Of a stretch of DNA of 64,000 nucleotides, positions 1 through 11,990 are shown piece by piece. Within the stretch, counting starts at the first letter, position 1; each line of letters begins with the position of its first letter. This DNA is from Gnetum montanum (Eukaryota > Streptophyta > Gnetopsida > Gnetales > Gnetaceae). The notes beneath the pieces were generated by a model. That model saw only the letters and a program-made list of their open reading frames with translations, made no database searches and was not told where the DNA came from. The stretch lies in assembly GCA_015680685.1 (NCBI GenBank), contig MNCI01005957.1, forward strand, positions 21,876-85,875, written 5' to 3'. The translations under genes and the position numbers were made by a program.

Positions 1-340
1 TAAATAACATTAATTAAACCTATCCATGCACTGCAAGGTTTATCCACAAAGCTCGTCTTTATTTCCATACACAACTTATGTTCAAGCACAAAGCTGCTCG
101 AATAAAGAGCCGTTCACTTGGGGGACTCCTACTGCGGGCACATGGAAAATATTCTATCTCTGGGGTGATCAATCCGCCAGAGCTTTGCTACTTTATGCCT
201 AGGATGAGACATGAGGGGAGTGCCACCTCTTATTTATAGATATGGCGGCGAACCGCGATATCGCGTACGCGATATCGCAGGGAAAGATGCAATATCGCAG
301 GGGATGCGATATCGCGGCTTGTGCAATCTGCGTCTCATCA
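1..340 (-). repeat. Partial LTR (element E0), end of a minus-strand LTR
   Basis: This matches the right half of the complete LTR at 9178-10053: the same CATGCACTGCAAGG segment, the same TTTATTC polyadenylation-side region, TATTTATA (a minus-strand TATAAATA) and then GATATCGCG palindromes ending in CTCATCA at 340. Position 341 runs straight into ORF2 of E3 and not into a polypurine tract, so this is either a solo LTR or the 5' LTR of a minus-strand element inserted in E3. Its left end lies outside the window, so a target duplication cannot be checked. Confidence 0.8.
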
Positions 341-580
341 GTTATGTCAATCACATAATTAGGCATACTTTCATTGCCTCTTGGTCTAAGATAATGAAAG
401 ACAAGACCCCTACTATGTTTAAAGAAGAGGAGTAGCAACTACCACCTCCACCACCCACTCAAGAAACAATGTTGGAGGCCTACGTAGCCATTGAGCACTT
501 ACACGAAATCTGAGAGTAGCTCTTGCATGAGCATGAGTAGCAAGCAAGAACCAATGGTAGAAATCCATCTATGTATCATC
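341..580 (+). pseudogene. ORF2 (accessory ORF) of element E3, left part
   Basis: The plus-strand translation reads TFIASWSKIMKDKTPTM and, further on, NPSMYHPTMSHL across the E1 insertion. The matching E5 ORF2 text (minus strand, 32882-33200) is TPIASWREMMKDRTLA and DPSIYHSTMSHLEQ. It is therefore the middle of the accessory ORF, with several in-frame stops. It is cut on the left by LTR E0 and on the right by E1, and resumes at 6830. Function is discussed under the E5 ORF2. Confidence 0.75.
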
Positions 581-1489
581 TAATGAGTGGTGAGGTACCC
601 CTACACTCAACCATACAAATACGAGCATTTCACACACAATCTGGTTGAACTCCACAGACGGGCTAGTTGTGGTGTCTAGATAGTTACTCATAGGTCGCAG
701 TTCACTATCTTCCCACCTAGACTAGTATTAGCTTGTCATGTATGGTTTAGTCCAGAGTGAGGTGTATGATGTGTTTCTAACCTAATGCTACTCCTAAAGA
801 CAATGGAAGATAATATTAACTAAGCTAAGAGAGATGGTAAGAGAGAATCTAAGCTAGCCTAAGTGCGATGAGCATCTGTTCCTTAATCATCCTTACACAT
901 CTTGGACCTCATGCATGACTACTATTGGGATTACCAAGTGCAGATCCTAGGTACGCTACTGGGTTACCAAGTAGTCACACTTAAATGCTTGTGATTAAGT
1001 CATACTCATTTCACGTTTAATTAAGATTTTAGGGTGAAGAGAGATTAACTACGAAAGCAATAAATAATAATAACAATTAATTAATTAAACTAAGTGAATG
1101 CTGCAATGACGAAGTAATCTCGATCTTTATTGTTGGTCATGTGCATGTCCAAGTACGTCACACTCGAATAAGGATGCCATACAATTACAATCACCACACT
1201 GCAGGCATGCACTGGGAGGAAAGGGTTGAGAGAAATCTAAACTTAAAAACTTACGATAAAATCTAAGAACTAATGCCCAAAACTAAGTGTGCCACCTTTT
1301 ATTTATAGGCTCACACTAGAACCGCGATATCGCGTACATGATATCGCATGCAGGCCAGGATATCGTGTACGCGATGTTGCAGCCTCGATAACTGGGCTCC
1401 GATAACTGGGCCTGATAGACCATGTGTCTTGTATCAGGGCTTCGATAACAGGGCTCCGATAACTTGGCCTAACAGACCATGATTCATCA
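581..1489 (-). repeat. E1 3' LTR
   Basis: It starts TAATGAGTGG (TGATGAGTGG in relatives) and ends TTCATCA, 909 bp. On the minus strand U3 carries a run of GTTATCGGAGCCC-type repeats and GCGATATCGCG palindromes, then TATAAATA at 1300-1307. The partner LTR at 5940-6824 is 24 bp shorter and lacks part of the palindrome array. Confidence 0.88.
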
Positions 1490-1500
1490 TACCCCCACGA
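1490..1500 (-). other. E1 polypurine tract
   Basis: The minus-strand sequence TCGTGGGGGTA directly abuts the LTR start TGATGA. The same GTGGGGGTA sits next to the 3' LTRs of E2, E3, E4 and E5, and a variant (GTGAGGGTA) in E8. It would prime plus-strand DNA synthesis. Confidence 0.8.
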
Positions 1501-1789
1501 TTGAATAACAACTCATCCTTGAGTCAAAGAAAGTGAGGAACAAGTTCAATTAATTACACAGTGGATAGGTATGGGATTATTGACTGACTATGAATTTATT
1601 CATGCCATAGTGGAGGATTAAACAAGATTTGGACACAGACACAAAAGACAAAACTTGTGGAACTCATGGGGTTTCTGGTGGTGGTGGCTCCTCCATGGAT
1701 GTCTTTCCTTTGTTTGGCGCTCCAAGCTTTTGAGATTGATAATATTAAAGAAGTGCCTAAAGTTTCTCCTCTTCTATCCACAAATTATG

Positions 1790-2101
1790 AGTCATCCATG
1801 ATAATGCTCCAATGTTTGATGGAGTCGGTACTTTCCATGGACACGGTAGCTATGGGAACACTTGATTGGCCTTAACATGTCATGCCTCAAACAGTCGTCA
1901 TTCCTCTTCATAGGCTTGGGCCCTAACATCTCCACCTTTTTCTTGGATAGATTATGTAGTAACAAGAGTTCCATGATGGATGTTGAGTGATTGTGCCTCC
2001 TACTCTATATGTTCTGCATGAAGTCCTTGGCCTCTGCCTCCCCTTGGTTATTCAGTTGCACCTTGAGAAGGTCCTCCTTCTTGTCTTCTTTTAGGGGCAA
2101 T
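1790..2101 (-). pseudogene. E1 ORF2 remnant (large internal deletion)
   Basis: The minus strand from 2101 reads IAPKRRQEGGPSQ, matching the start of the E2 ORF2 at 27164 (MAPKRGQQGGPSQ) with ATG changed to ATT. About 130 bp later it jumps to sequence equal to E2 29681-29810 near the ORF2 end. Roughly 2.4 kb, including the conserved domain and coiled coil, is missing. A likely splice acceptor (TTATAG) directly precedes the former start codon. Confidence 0.7.
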
Positions 2102-3768
2102 CTATAATCATAAAAAGATCAATTGTTAGTAAGGTTATTGAAAAAAGTTCAATGATTTCATACCTTATTCATTACCTTTAATAAATGTTGAATTCTTTGC
2201 TTAGTGTGATTTTAGAGTTAGAAAGTTTTTCAAGGAAGTTTTCCTAAAAGTTTAATGTCAGACCTGGTTTTTTAGGTGACACATAAAAGGACCTGGTTTT
2301 GAGGAACGTTTGATAAAATGATGACAAAGGAAAGAATATATTTGTAAATGAAGTACTCAGAGGGTATAAGATGATGTGGTGGTATGCAACAAGTACAAAT
2401 TGCAAAAGTCACAAAAGTGGGTCCTCCCCAAAGCAGGTTCCAACCTATAATGCCCTTGCGTAACTACACCTTAAAATGTTCGTAGGAACTAGAAGGGTTA
2501 AATGTAATCCATATCAATTTTAAAAAACACACACATGTAAGTATCACCAAAATGAGGTAAGAATTCTATGCTATACAAGACACAAGCTACAATTATATGG
2601 ACAACAAGATGAGACAAGGTATCGAAGGGATTGTAGAGATTAGGACATGAGGTAACTAACCCAGGGCACAGTGAATCCTATGTGTAAAGCATGATTAATG
2701 TGTCATTAACCTATTGTTCCAAGATCAGGACCAAGTCCATTCCTTTGATTGGTGACACCGCATTGTTTCATCCCATGATGAGCAACTATGAGAGTCCTAG
2801 AACAACAAGGCATACGATCACTTGGTGTTTTGTTCAAGGGAGGAGTGATTATTTTTTGGCCCTTTCTTTTTTTTTCTCTTTTTTTTTTTTTTTGATTGCT
2901 GGATCCAAAGAAGCCACCAACCTTCAGGCATGGGTGCATGTCTTTCTAGTGGAACCCCCTAGAACAGCATTGGATTTTTAAGTGCCCTTTTGATTACTCT
3001 TACTCCCATTTTTCATTAGATCTACAAGGATCTTAGTACAACCACGTTGCATGATAACTCCCACAAACCTCACCAAAGAGAATCTACAAGTCCTCTTAAT
3101 GTCACATCCTAATCATTTCCTCTTGGTCCATCCTTCTTCATTTTGGGTACAATGAACACAAAATTAATTTTAAGTTTTAAAAATGTCAAGAATATCACTG
3201 TACCCTCGATCAGAACCTCTTATTTGTAGAATGGATGAGTGGGTGTAATGGGCTCACTATCCACATAATTGAGCACTGGAGACTTGATAACATAGAACAC
3301 ACCTCAACAAACGAGCCACATGAGTGTTTTATTTGTAGATGAGATTACTTGTAAAAAGGTAAAAAGATAAAAAAACAAAATGATAAAACAAGAAATTGAA
3401 AACTAAAAAACTAGAAAACAAAAATTTGTAAAATTAAAGAAAATAAAAAGTGGTTATTAATCCTACTTGTTACTAGAATGGGGGATATCCCCCATAACTA
3501 AATGGTTGAGGATGGCAAGGATTAATAAATGGAATATGAGGATCCTTGCATGTTGAAAATATTGGAACTTGGTCATACTTACCTCATTGGGGTTCACACA
3601 CTTGATTATAGTAAGAATAGTGGGGCAATTTATGAGATGTGGTTCTTAGATAAAGAGTTGACCCACTATGATATTTGTGACTGTAAGATGGTATGTAAGG
3701 ATTGGGGTGTCTCTCTCCATGGTTGTATTCATTAGGCCATATGGTTGTTGGAGTATTAATTGGTGGCC
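2102..3768 (-). other. E1 spacer between gag and ORF2, non-coding
   Basis: This aligns in reverse to the E2 spacer 17600-18980 (for example the block around 2700-2860 with 18300-18450) and carries a T-rich tract at 2867-2894 (plus strand). It begins just after the gag end, where E5 and E8 have protease to integrase, so pol is absent by deletion. The palindromic promoter array seen in the E2 spacer at 26571 is also missing here. Confidence 0.65.
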
Positions 3769-3769
3769 N

Positions 3770-4200
3770 ATTCTCATCCTTTCCCTCCTTCTACATCGCC
3801 ACCAACTATTCCTGAAGTATCTGCACCATAGCAACAACCCACAAATGTTACTTGTGCTGCTATTGCCAATACTAGTGAGAGATCTCAGCAACATCAAAGG
3901 TATCCCTTCTTTAGAAATGACCCTAGGAAGGGATGACACAATTCCAAGGCCACTGCATCCTCCAACTCAGCACAGGTCCAACACTGTGGTGCATCCTTCT
4001 CTTCAAACACAGCACCTCATGTAACTCCATCAGGGCCACCAATTAATACTCCAACAACCATATGGCCTAATGAATACAACCATGGAGAGAGACACCCCAA
4101 TCCTTACATACCATCTTACAGTCACAAATATCATAGTGGGTCAACTCTTTATCTAAGAACCACATCTCATAAATTGCCCCACTATTCTTACTATAATCAA
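3770..4200 (+). other. Mis-oriented assembly segment inside E1 gag
   Basis: The segment is bounded by single Ns at 3769 and 4201. Its right 165 bp (4036-4200) is the reverse complement of 3599-3768. The gag-tail text it carries (CCTTCTACATCGCCACCAAC and following) reads on the plus strand, whereas the rest of E1 gag reads on the minus strand. The undisturbed copy in E2 (about 17040-17460) has this text in line with gag. The segment is therefore a contig placed backwards, not biology. Confidence 0.85.
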
Positions 4201-4201
4201 N

Positions 4202-5798
4202 ACAGGATGTTGAACTAGATAAGCGTTTGGGTTTGGATGATACGAAGGGTGTCTCCAGTTTAGGGGTGGGTTCCCCTACGAATGGGATTGTTGCCATTGT
4301 GATCGAACACAGTATCTCTGTATGAACTCTAGGTGTAACATGTTTCCCCAATGCTTATATAAATGTAACAAGATTGGGCATTGGCCCTTGGGGTGATCGT
4401 ACAAGAAAATGTTACATTCATACATGTGATTGGCAGTTGAGCTCGTATTTTCCTTATCCCTTCTTTTCGATTGTCTAATGATACTTTGTCCTGCTTCTCA
4501 GGTTGTCAAAACTTTATCTTCAATAATATCAATATATTCTCCACACTTTTTATGCATCCATTCCAACATCTTATTGATCTTTGCCTCAACTTCTTCTAGC
4601 ATTTGCTGTGTTGGCAAAGATGATTTTTCCTCCTTGAGATTGGTTGATTTCTCCTTTTTGAGATTATGGACCTTTGTTAAGTTGAGATTTTGGTCCCATT
4701 AATGTTTGTTAACACTCTCCCATCTAGCCATTTCTCCTTCTTCTTTTGCTACCCACTTAATAAGCTCTTGAACTTGATGGATTAGTAGTTCGTATAGTTG
4801 ACCTTGGGCATATATCCCTAGGGTTTCTCTTATTCCATCACGAAGCCCATCAATGATATGGTACATTAGCCTTTCCTCATAGAACTCATGGCCTAGACAG
4901 TAGTTTAATAGTGCATAATATCTTTCTAAGGCCATGTCCAAGGGTTCATGTTGTTCTTGTTTCCATTCTTGGATTTGTTTCCTCAAGGCTGACACTCTTT
5001 CATAGGCTTGCTATCTTTCGTTAAAGAGTCCTACCATTGTTGGCCAACGTCATATTGAATTTGGTTTTAACGATCTATACCATACTTTTGCTTAGCCAAC
5101 GAGTGTCATAGGGAAGAGCTTGAGTTTTTGCCAACCATTATCAATGTTGTTCCATGCGTAGGCATCGTAGAAGGCTCATAAATTTTGATGCGGATCTAAG
5201 TCATAGCCTCTTGAGAAATTAGGAAAGTTCTTTAAATCAAGCCTAGGTAGACAGCTCTCTTTACGATGCCTATGAGAGATTTGAATAGCCTCTTGTATTT
5301 GTGTTAGGCTTGTAGTGGCTAGTAGGGGTTCATCATCATCAAGTAAGTTATGCCTTCATGTGTTGGAATGATGTTGCCTTCATTTATGTTGTTGTTCTTG
5401 ATTTTCTTTGTGAGCTCGATTTTTAGTTCTACGTCGATCCCTTGAAAGAGAGTCATCCATGTCACAATCTGACGTTGAAGCAGTAGAGGAAGAGAAGGAA
5501 CTATAAAACTTGTTATGAATTTGTACATCTTCCAATCATCCCCAAGTAAGTTCTTGTTAGTTATTGAGAAGGTCCTAGGCCTTTCAGGCCTCCTCGTTCT
5601 ATGGCATGTCTCATCCTCACTAGAGGTGTCATATTTGGATGACGAGAGTCTTTGAGTATCGTTGGGGTGTTCATAAATGTAGAGGACTCCTGCATAAGGT
5701 TGAGGACTCTAGACTTCATCTTTATCATCAATTCTGTTGATTCTCCAATGAATTCCCTCATTAGTGATTGCAGGATCATAGTCTTGTGAGAGAGACAT
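4202..5798 (-). pseudogene. gag: E1 gag (broken)
   Basis: The likely start is the ATG at 5798, giving MSLSQDYDP, parallel to MSLSHDNAT at 15590 in E2. The gag core at 4699-4995 reads ALRKQIQEWKQEQHEPLDMA, then RYYALLNYCLGHEFYEERLM and YHIIDGLRDGIRETLGIYA, a helical Retrotrans_gag-like region that would form the particle. Downstream, a zinc-knuckle-like segment keeps YDHPKGQCPILLHL, but the second cysteine is Phe. Stops and frameshifts break it into pieces. The product would have been the structural protein of the cytoplasmic particle; this copy cannot make it. Confidence 0.8.
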
Positions 5799-5921
5799 TG
5801 TTGTGAAATTGTGTGTGAATTTGTATGTGACTTTATATAATTATTTCTTCCTAAAATATATATCATTAATTCCTATACAGCGACCTTGTATGATATAGCT
5901 AATCTAGATAACTAGCACTGT

Positions 5922-5939
5922 CCTCGGCAACGGCACCAA
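5922..5939 (-). other. E1 primer-binding site (tRNA-Asp type)
   Basis: The minus strand reads TTGGTGCCGTTGCCGAGG right after the LTR. Plant tRNA-Asp would pair with TGGCGCCGTTGCCGGGG; this copy differs at two positions, both explainable by deamination. tRNA-Asp priming is usual for the Athila group. Confidence 0.85.
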
Positions 5940-6824
5940 CGATCAGTCGCGAGGTACCCCTACACTCAACCATACAAATACGAGCATTTCACACACGATC
6001 CGGTTGAACTCCATAGATGAGCTAGTTGTGGATTCTAGATAGTTACTCATAGGTCACAGTTCACTATCTTCCCACCTGGACTAGTATTAGCTTATCACAT
6101 ATGATTTAGTCAAGAGTGAGGTGCATGATGTGTTCCTAACCTAATGCTACTCCTGAAGACAATGGAAGATAATCTTAACTAAGCTAAGAGAGAGGGTAAG
6201 GGAGAATCTAAGCTAGCCTAAGTGCGATGAGCATTCATTCGTTAATCATCCATACACATCTTGGACATCGTGCATGACTACTACTGGGATTACCAAGCAC
6301 AGATCCTAGGTACGCTACTAGGTTATCAAGTAGTCACACTTAAATGCTCGTGATTAAGTCGTACTCATTCCACGTTTAATTAGGAGTTTAAGGTGAAGAG
6401 AGATTAACTATGAAAGCAATAAATAACAATAACAATTAATTAACTAAACTAAGTGAATGCTACAATGATGAAGTAATCTCGATCTTTATTATCGGTCATG
6501 TGTGTGTCCAAGTACGTCACACTCGAATAAGGATGTCGTACAATTACAATCACCACACTGTGGGCATGCACTGGGAGGAAAGGGTTGAGAGAAATCTAAA
6601 CTTAAAAACTTATAATAAAATCTAAGAACTAATTCCCAAAATCAAGTGTGCCACCTTTTATGTATAGGCTCACACCAAAATCGTGATATCGCATCCATCG
6701 TGGCTACAATATCACGGCCCCAATAACTGGGCTCCGATAACTAGTCCTAACAAACCATGTGTCTTGTATCAGGGCTCCGATAACTAGGCTCCGATAACTG
6801 GGCCTGACAGACCATGACTCATCA
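5940..6824 (-). repeat. E1 5' LTR
   Basis: 885 bp, starting CGATCAGTCGCGAGG (a worn TGATGAGTGGCGAGG) and ending CTCATCA at 6824. It aligns along its length with 581-1489 apart from small changes and one shorter repeat block before the TATA region. The minus-strand TATA is weakened to TATACATA (6660-6667). Confidence 0.88.
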
Positions 6825-6829
6825 TCATC

Positions 6830-8623
6830 CTACAATGAGTCACCTCAACAAAGTGGCTTGAACAATTAGTCATATGGAGGGAGGTGGGCCAATATTCTCG
6901 ATCCAAAGAACACAACTACCCATGAGGTTGAATCCTAGTTCCAAAGAGGTAACGATATCCCTCTCGCGATAACAACAATTTCTAGAAATCTCTGGGAATG
7001 TCACTACCTTTTCTATGAGCTTGGAGGAGGGTGAGGGTGTAACGGTCTTGGTGATGCAGCACTAAGGGTAAGAGATGGCAGCAGAAGTGGTTGCTAATTA
7101 GATCATTGAAGTATTAAATGCACCTGCGACATATGTACCAAATGTTTCTACACTCAAGTATGTGTAGACATCCATAGGAACTGTTAGCGATAGATTAAAT
7201 GTAGCCCCAACATAAGGAATTATTAGACCGACTGGTGGGAACTAGGCAATCAATTCTGAATATCTTTAATTTTTTAGATCACATCACTGTAACCCAGTCA
7301 GAGCTACTTGAAGCAAAGGGCAAATGCATCATTCTAGAAGGGCAACTTGAAATGGCTCAAGCACAAAATCAACGCTTGGCCATAGAGGCTACCAAATTAA
7401 GAGCCCATCTNTCAACGCTTGGCCATAGAGGCTACCAAATTAAGAGCCCATCTTGCTAATCTTGTGCTTCTCAACCCTGGACTAACATGAGATGAAGCTT
7501 TTCAATAGCTTCAAGATAGACTTAAATAGGTTGAGTCTGGCATGGTGACAATTATCTTTGACCAGTTTGTGGATGAGGCCAAAACATATTTAGTTTAGAA
7601 GGATTTAGTCCAGATCTGCCTAGAGAATGAGATGCTAACTGCAAAAAATCATTGCTTGTGGAATGTTGATGTGTAGAAATAGCAAATGCAAGAATTCATC
7701 CATCAACAATAGGAGCAGCTAGCTAGGATAAACACTGAGCTTAAGAGATTAGTAGCAAAAATAGAAATCTCTCTACGAAAGAAGTCCATGCCTTATGCAA
7801 AAAATCTGCAATTGAGATTGCCACCTGGAAGAATGAGGCTCTCAAATTTAAGAGAGTCAAGAACCACTATAGAAATTAGGTTGGCCTACAAAAGGAAGTT
7901 AATGAAAAACATATCAAGATGGCTAAGGAAAAAGTCAATGAGATCCTATAGCAAGTCCAGCATGAAAAAGACGTATGGCAACCTATCATTGATGGGATAG
8001 ATGCCTACAACAAAGCAAAGATCTTCATGAAGGAGTTGCAAATTGAAGAGATGACTGAGTATATGGAGCTTGTTAATATCTGATATGCAAACCTAGCAAT
8101 GCTGACTGTTAGATAGCTACAGTCAAAGTTGGAAAAGTAGGTGGCCAACTTGTACTTGTTATACAAGAAAAATTTTAAGCACCACAAAGAGACCAAGAAA
8201 AATCTTGAGACTGTAAACACTAAACTTGAAGTTCTTTGGGTAAGATTCACTAATCAAATATCAACTACTAAGAACTTGGCCAAAAGAATAAATGATTATC
8301 AAGAGTTGCAGAATGCAATCAATGCATTCGACATTGATTGTAAAAAATTTGCTACCTAGTTTGTTAATGTTAAGGAGTTGTTTCCAATAATGCCCTATCC
8401 TTGGGATGTGCCCATTTTGACCCACATCTACGAAGCTACATGGATCGTGCATGATCCTAGAAGTAAGGAGGAGAAGATGAAAGCATTATTATATGTTTTA
8501 TTTCTTCCACTGAAAGTTGTAGCCATAGCAGGATAACCACAACAACCTTGACCATCACGTGTGCTTGAAGTAGGAGAAGGTCCCTCAAAACCTCAAGAGC
8601 CTCCATTGCCTAGGACCATTTAA
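6830..8623 (+). pseudogene. ORF2 (accessory ORF) of E3, right part with coiled coil
   Basis: This continues the reading frame interrupted by E1. At 7235-7410 it reads FNFLDHITVTQSELLEAKGK and ILEGQLEMAQAQNQRLAI, matching the E5 ORF2 at 32333-32563 (FDLLDNITATQSKLLSARGK and ILEGQLEAAQANCQ). A long heptad-rich, Lys/Glu/Gln-rich stretch follows (to about 8360), consistent with a coiled coil. The tail is PQEPPLPRTI before a stop at about 8621, like PMEEPPPPGIT in E2. Several stops break the frame, and the N at 7411 joins a 42 bp duplicated overlap. Confidence 0.75.
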
Positions 8624-8845
8624 TCTTCTTCCTTGTCTTCACACCATCAAAGGAATTATGTTTGTCAAAATTTTTCCTAGTGTTCAATTTTATAGTCTTG
8701 AATACTAGAAAATTTTGTAATGATTGTATATCCATACACTTGGGCACTTGGTGTTTGTTTGTGTTTGTTGTATATATGTCATCAATCAATAATCCCATAC
8801 CTTTCAAAATTTTTAATCAACTTGAGGATGAGTTTTCATTCAGTC

Positions 8846-8854
8846 GTGGGGGTA
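8846..8854 (+). other. E3 polypurine tract
   Basis: GTGGGGGTA lies directly before TGATAAATC, the start of the E3 3' LTR. The upstream context CTTGAGGATGAGTTTTCATT is shared with the 3' interior ends of E2, E4, E5 and E8. Confidence 0.8.
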
Positions 8855-9177
8855 TGATAAATCATAGATTGGCTGCATCAATTGGACCTTGTCAACTAGG
8901 CCCTGTCGATGCAAGATTTGATGCATTGATGTGGCCCCATTGGCGTAGTGTTTGTTTTCACCTATAAATATGTGCTCACCCACCATGTTTATGGCATGTT
9001 TTGTCATAGTAGTAGCGGAGCCCTTGAAATTTTGTCATTTGGAAGTTAGAATATTTTTCTAAGTTCCTGCAATAGGAGTTAAGAGTGTATGGATCCTTAT
9101 TTGAGCACTATTGTACCTAAGCACAATAGTGTGTACAACAATAAAGACAAGCTTTTTGATAAACCTTATAGCACTTT
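8855..9177 (+). repeat. E3 3' LTR, truncated by E4
   Basis: It begins TGATAAATC after the polypurine tract and carries TATAAATA near 8964. The R/U5-like half (GGAAGTTAGAATATTTTTC, then GGATCCTTATTTGAGC) matches the E8 LTR at 50815-50880. It stops abruptly at 9177, where the E4 LTR begins. The missing remainder is not found to the right of E4. Confidence 0.78.
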
Positions 9178-10053
9178 TGATGAGTGGCGAGGTACCCCTA
9201 CACTCAACCATATGAATATGAGCGTTACACATGCGATCTGGTCGAACTCCGCAGACTAAGTGCCTACAAGCCTTATGGAACACTTAAGGTTAATCGTTTT
9301 TTGTCTTCCCAAACTTACTTGTATTTGTCATGGTTGTATGGTTAAGTAAGTTTGAGGTATGTGATTTTTATGTCTTTTCTATTTTATCTCCTATGCTAAT
9401 GAGGTGAAGGGTGAAGAGACTAATTAACTAACTTTAACTAACTAACTAAGCCTTAATTAACCTAGCATCAGCATCCGTTCCTACTTACAGTTCACACCCT
9501 AAACCAATGCAACCTTGGTTACCAAACGCTATTCATTACTAGGATCACCAAGCGTAACGCACGTGCTCAAAGCGGTCGTACTAAATGCACTTAACTATGG
9601 AAGAAGGTTTGAGAGATATTTAATTAACTAATAAAGCATTTAAATGGTAAATAATAAATAACATTAATTAAAATCCTATTTAGCCTATTCCATGCACTGC
9701 AAGGTTTATCCAAATGTTCGTCTTTATTTCCATACACAAACTTGTGTTCAAGTACAATATTTGCTCGAATAAAGATCCATTCACTTTGGAGCTCCTACTG
9801 TAGGCACATGGAAATTATTCTATCTCTAGAGAGGTAAAACTGCCAAAGTTTTGCTATGGTTTAGACCTAAACTAAGAAACAAGGGAGAGCCACCTCTTCT
9901 TTATAGATTTGGAAAAGCACTGCGATATCACGTACACGATATCACAGGGGAAGATGCGATATCGCGTACACAATATCGTGGGGGATGCGATATCGCGACG
10001 GACGCAATATCGCATATGCAATATCATGACCCATGTGATATCGTGTCCCATCA
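9178..10053 (-). repeat. E4 3' LTR
   Basis: 876 bp, TGATGAGTGG to CCCATCA. The minus-strand U3 holds repeated GATATCGCG/CGCGATATC palindromes (about 9920-10045) upstream of a TATA region near 9900. The same family as the LTR pieces at 1-340 and 63628-64000. Confidence 0.85.
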
Positions 10054-10064
10054 TACCCCCATGA
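10054..10064 (-). other. E4 polypurine tract
   Basis: The minus strand reads GTCATGGGGGTA running into the LTR start TGATGG, one change from the family GTGGGGGTA. Confidence 0.7.
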
Positions 10065-10339
10065 CTGAATAAAAACTCATCCTCGAGTTCCTTACAAAAC
10101 ATTGGGAAGGTATGGGATTACTGACTCAAATAGAACTAATGGTGAATGGGATGACATGTGAACGGATCATCATTACAAGACAAGAAAAAATTGGTGTTCA
10201 TGACAACAAGAGTGAACACCTTATACATTTGACATCAGGCCTTATTTGGCAGCTAAGAGAGAAGAGAGAAAAGAGAAGAAGTCTTGTTGCTGCCAATGCC
10301 AATATTATGTCTTTCATTGTCCATCTATAAGCACGCCAT

Positions 10340-10425
10340 CCATCTCATTCTTTGCATAGCTGCTTCAGCACTGATCCATTCCAAGTGTTCCCTCCAGATC
10401 CAATCCATTATTGCATGATTGTCAT
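10340..10425 (-). pseudogene. E4 micro-ORF after a splice-acceptor-like site
   Basis: The minus strand has GTGTGTGCAG then ATG at 10425. A second frame from a nearby ATG reads MDWIWREHLEWISAEAAMQ followed by RMRWMACL and a stop at 10340. E8 has the same arrangement at 59201-59311. It lies where E2 and E5 carry ORF2. Whether the short peptide is made is unknown. Confidence 0.4.
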
Positions 10426-11990
10426 CTGCACACACAACACAGTCTTTATATTAGCAAGGGTAAATGAATCATAATGCAATTGATACCTTGCTTCGGTGAA
10501 AGGTCAATTGGCTGAGTTGTGGTATGGCTGATACGGGTCTGGAGGTATATTCATTGTGACTACCAAAGATGTAGGGGTTAGGAGAAAATTAAAAAAAATT
10601 GGGTCTGGACCCCCATGACTAAGAGCANATGTAGGGGTTAGGAGAAAATCAAAAAAAATTGGGTCTGGACCCCCATGACTAAGAGCAAACCTCTAATAGT
10701 GATAGAATGGATAAAGAAAAAGAAAAAGAACAAAAAAGATGGAGAAAAAGAGACAACTATAACATCAATGAAATGGATGTCAAGATGGAAATGAACAAAA
10801 TAGAGTGGATTGCAAAAATGTTAAGGGAAAGAATTTAACTAATGCACCAAATAGGACTGGCAGTGGATCCTCCCCAAAGTAGGCTTATGCCCTTAATGCC
10901 CTAACAAACCCACATTCAAAGAGTTCGTAGGCTCTAGGATTGTCATTTGGAAACAAGAGTTAAAGTCGTAACCACAAGAATTTACCAAAAAGAAAACAAT
11001 GCATCCACCAAGATATACATTAATGATACAACTAGAAATGAGGTGAATAAGGGAGGAAGAATGATGGAAAGAGGAGAATGGAATGGAATCTTAAGAACAA
11101 GGTGGTGTACAACCCCTTGTGTGTTTCATGGTTAATGTGACTTAGCAGATCCCATTCCAAGTTCGACCTCAAACAAACCACATCCAATGACTTCACATTA
11201 ATGCATCCGGCCAATCCATCCCCTTGAAGTAACAAGAATGCCTTCACCCAAGAGCCACCACCATTCCGACAAAACAAGGAGGAAAGAATGGAAAGCAAAA
11301 AGGGCCTTAGTTAGAGGGAACATTTTTATTTTAGTTCCATAACCAGTGCTTATAGCCCAAACGATTATTTCGTCTAAGAGATGTGCTTTGAATTCTCACT
11401 ATTTTTTTCTATTTTTTTTATGTGTTTATGCATGAGAACCACACCATGCAAAGACTTTGTTATTTTTATTAGCTCAGCTTCCCGATAATTGGGTAACCTC
11501 AAAATGGTAAGAAAACTCAAGAAGAAAACATCCAAGCACCCAAGAGAATGGCCAACACAAATGCATCAAGTTCCCTTGAAGTCATACCCTTTTCAATCCT
11601 TGAGTCCTTCCTTAGTTTGAGAAATGCCCAATCACTGATTCGTTATAGTTCTTATTATAGAAAGGGACTGTACATCTCTAAGCTAAGAGAGACCATAGAA
11701 ACTTGTGGATGAATGGATGAAGTGGAATCATTGCCTGTCATATCAAAAGAACCATACCTTAATATCAACATCATAACTTAAAAGTAAAAACCAAACATTA
11801 GCAATCAATAGGAAAACAACTCATACCATCATGAAGAACACTTATTAAATGACAAACTTGACAAGATGGATAACACAGACACACACATACAAGAAATGAA
11901 AAAGTATAATGATGTTGTAAAAAAAAACAAGAAAAGTTAAAGAAATTTGTAAAACAAAAAACGTTATAGGTGATATAAGATGGGTGACTT

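Larger units (their letters stand above)
581..6824 (-). mobile_element. E1: complete gag-only Athila-like LTR retrotransposon
   Basis: Two LTRs (581-1489 and 5940-6824) flank a 4.45 kb interior with a tRNA-Asp-type primer site beside the right LTR and a polypurine tract beside the left one, so the element reads on the minus strand. The 5 bp TCATC at 576-580 is repeated at 6825-6829, the expected target duplication. The interior holds a broken gag, then a non-coding spacer and a shrunken ORF2. There is no protease, RT, RNase H or integrase. It sits inside ORF2 of E3, whose reading continues on both sides. The interior also contains a mis-oriented assembly segment (3770-4200). Confidence 0.9.
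9178..11990 (-). mobile_element. E4: 3' half of a minus-strand Athila-like element
   Basis: A full LTR (9178-10053) is followed by a polypurine tract and 3' interior that aligns in reverse with the E8 interior from about 57880 to 59600. No gag, pol, primer site or second LTR follows. Homology to E8 fades near 12000, where unrelated DNA begins, so the 5' half was lost by deletion, rearrangement or misassembly. An N at 10628 joins two copies of a roughly 58 bp overlap. The element inserted into the E3 LTR. Confidence 0.75.

Noticed and set aside
3599-4200. A 165 bp perfect inverted repeat, possible hairpin, MITE or foldback element
   Set aside because: Both arms abut single Ns and the inner segment is gag tail in the wrong orientation compared with E2; it is an assembly inversion.
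7369-7453. A 42 bp tandem repeat in the coiled-coil ORF
   Set aside because: The two copies meet at an N; this is an unmerged contig overlap.
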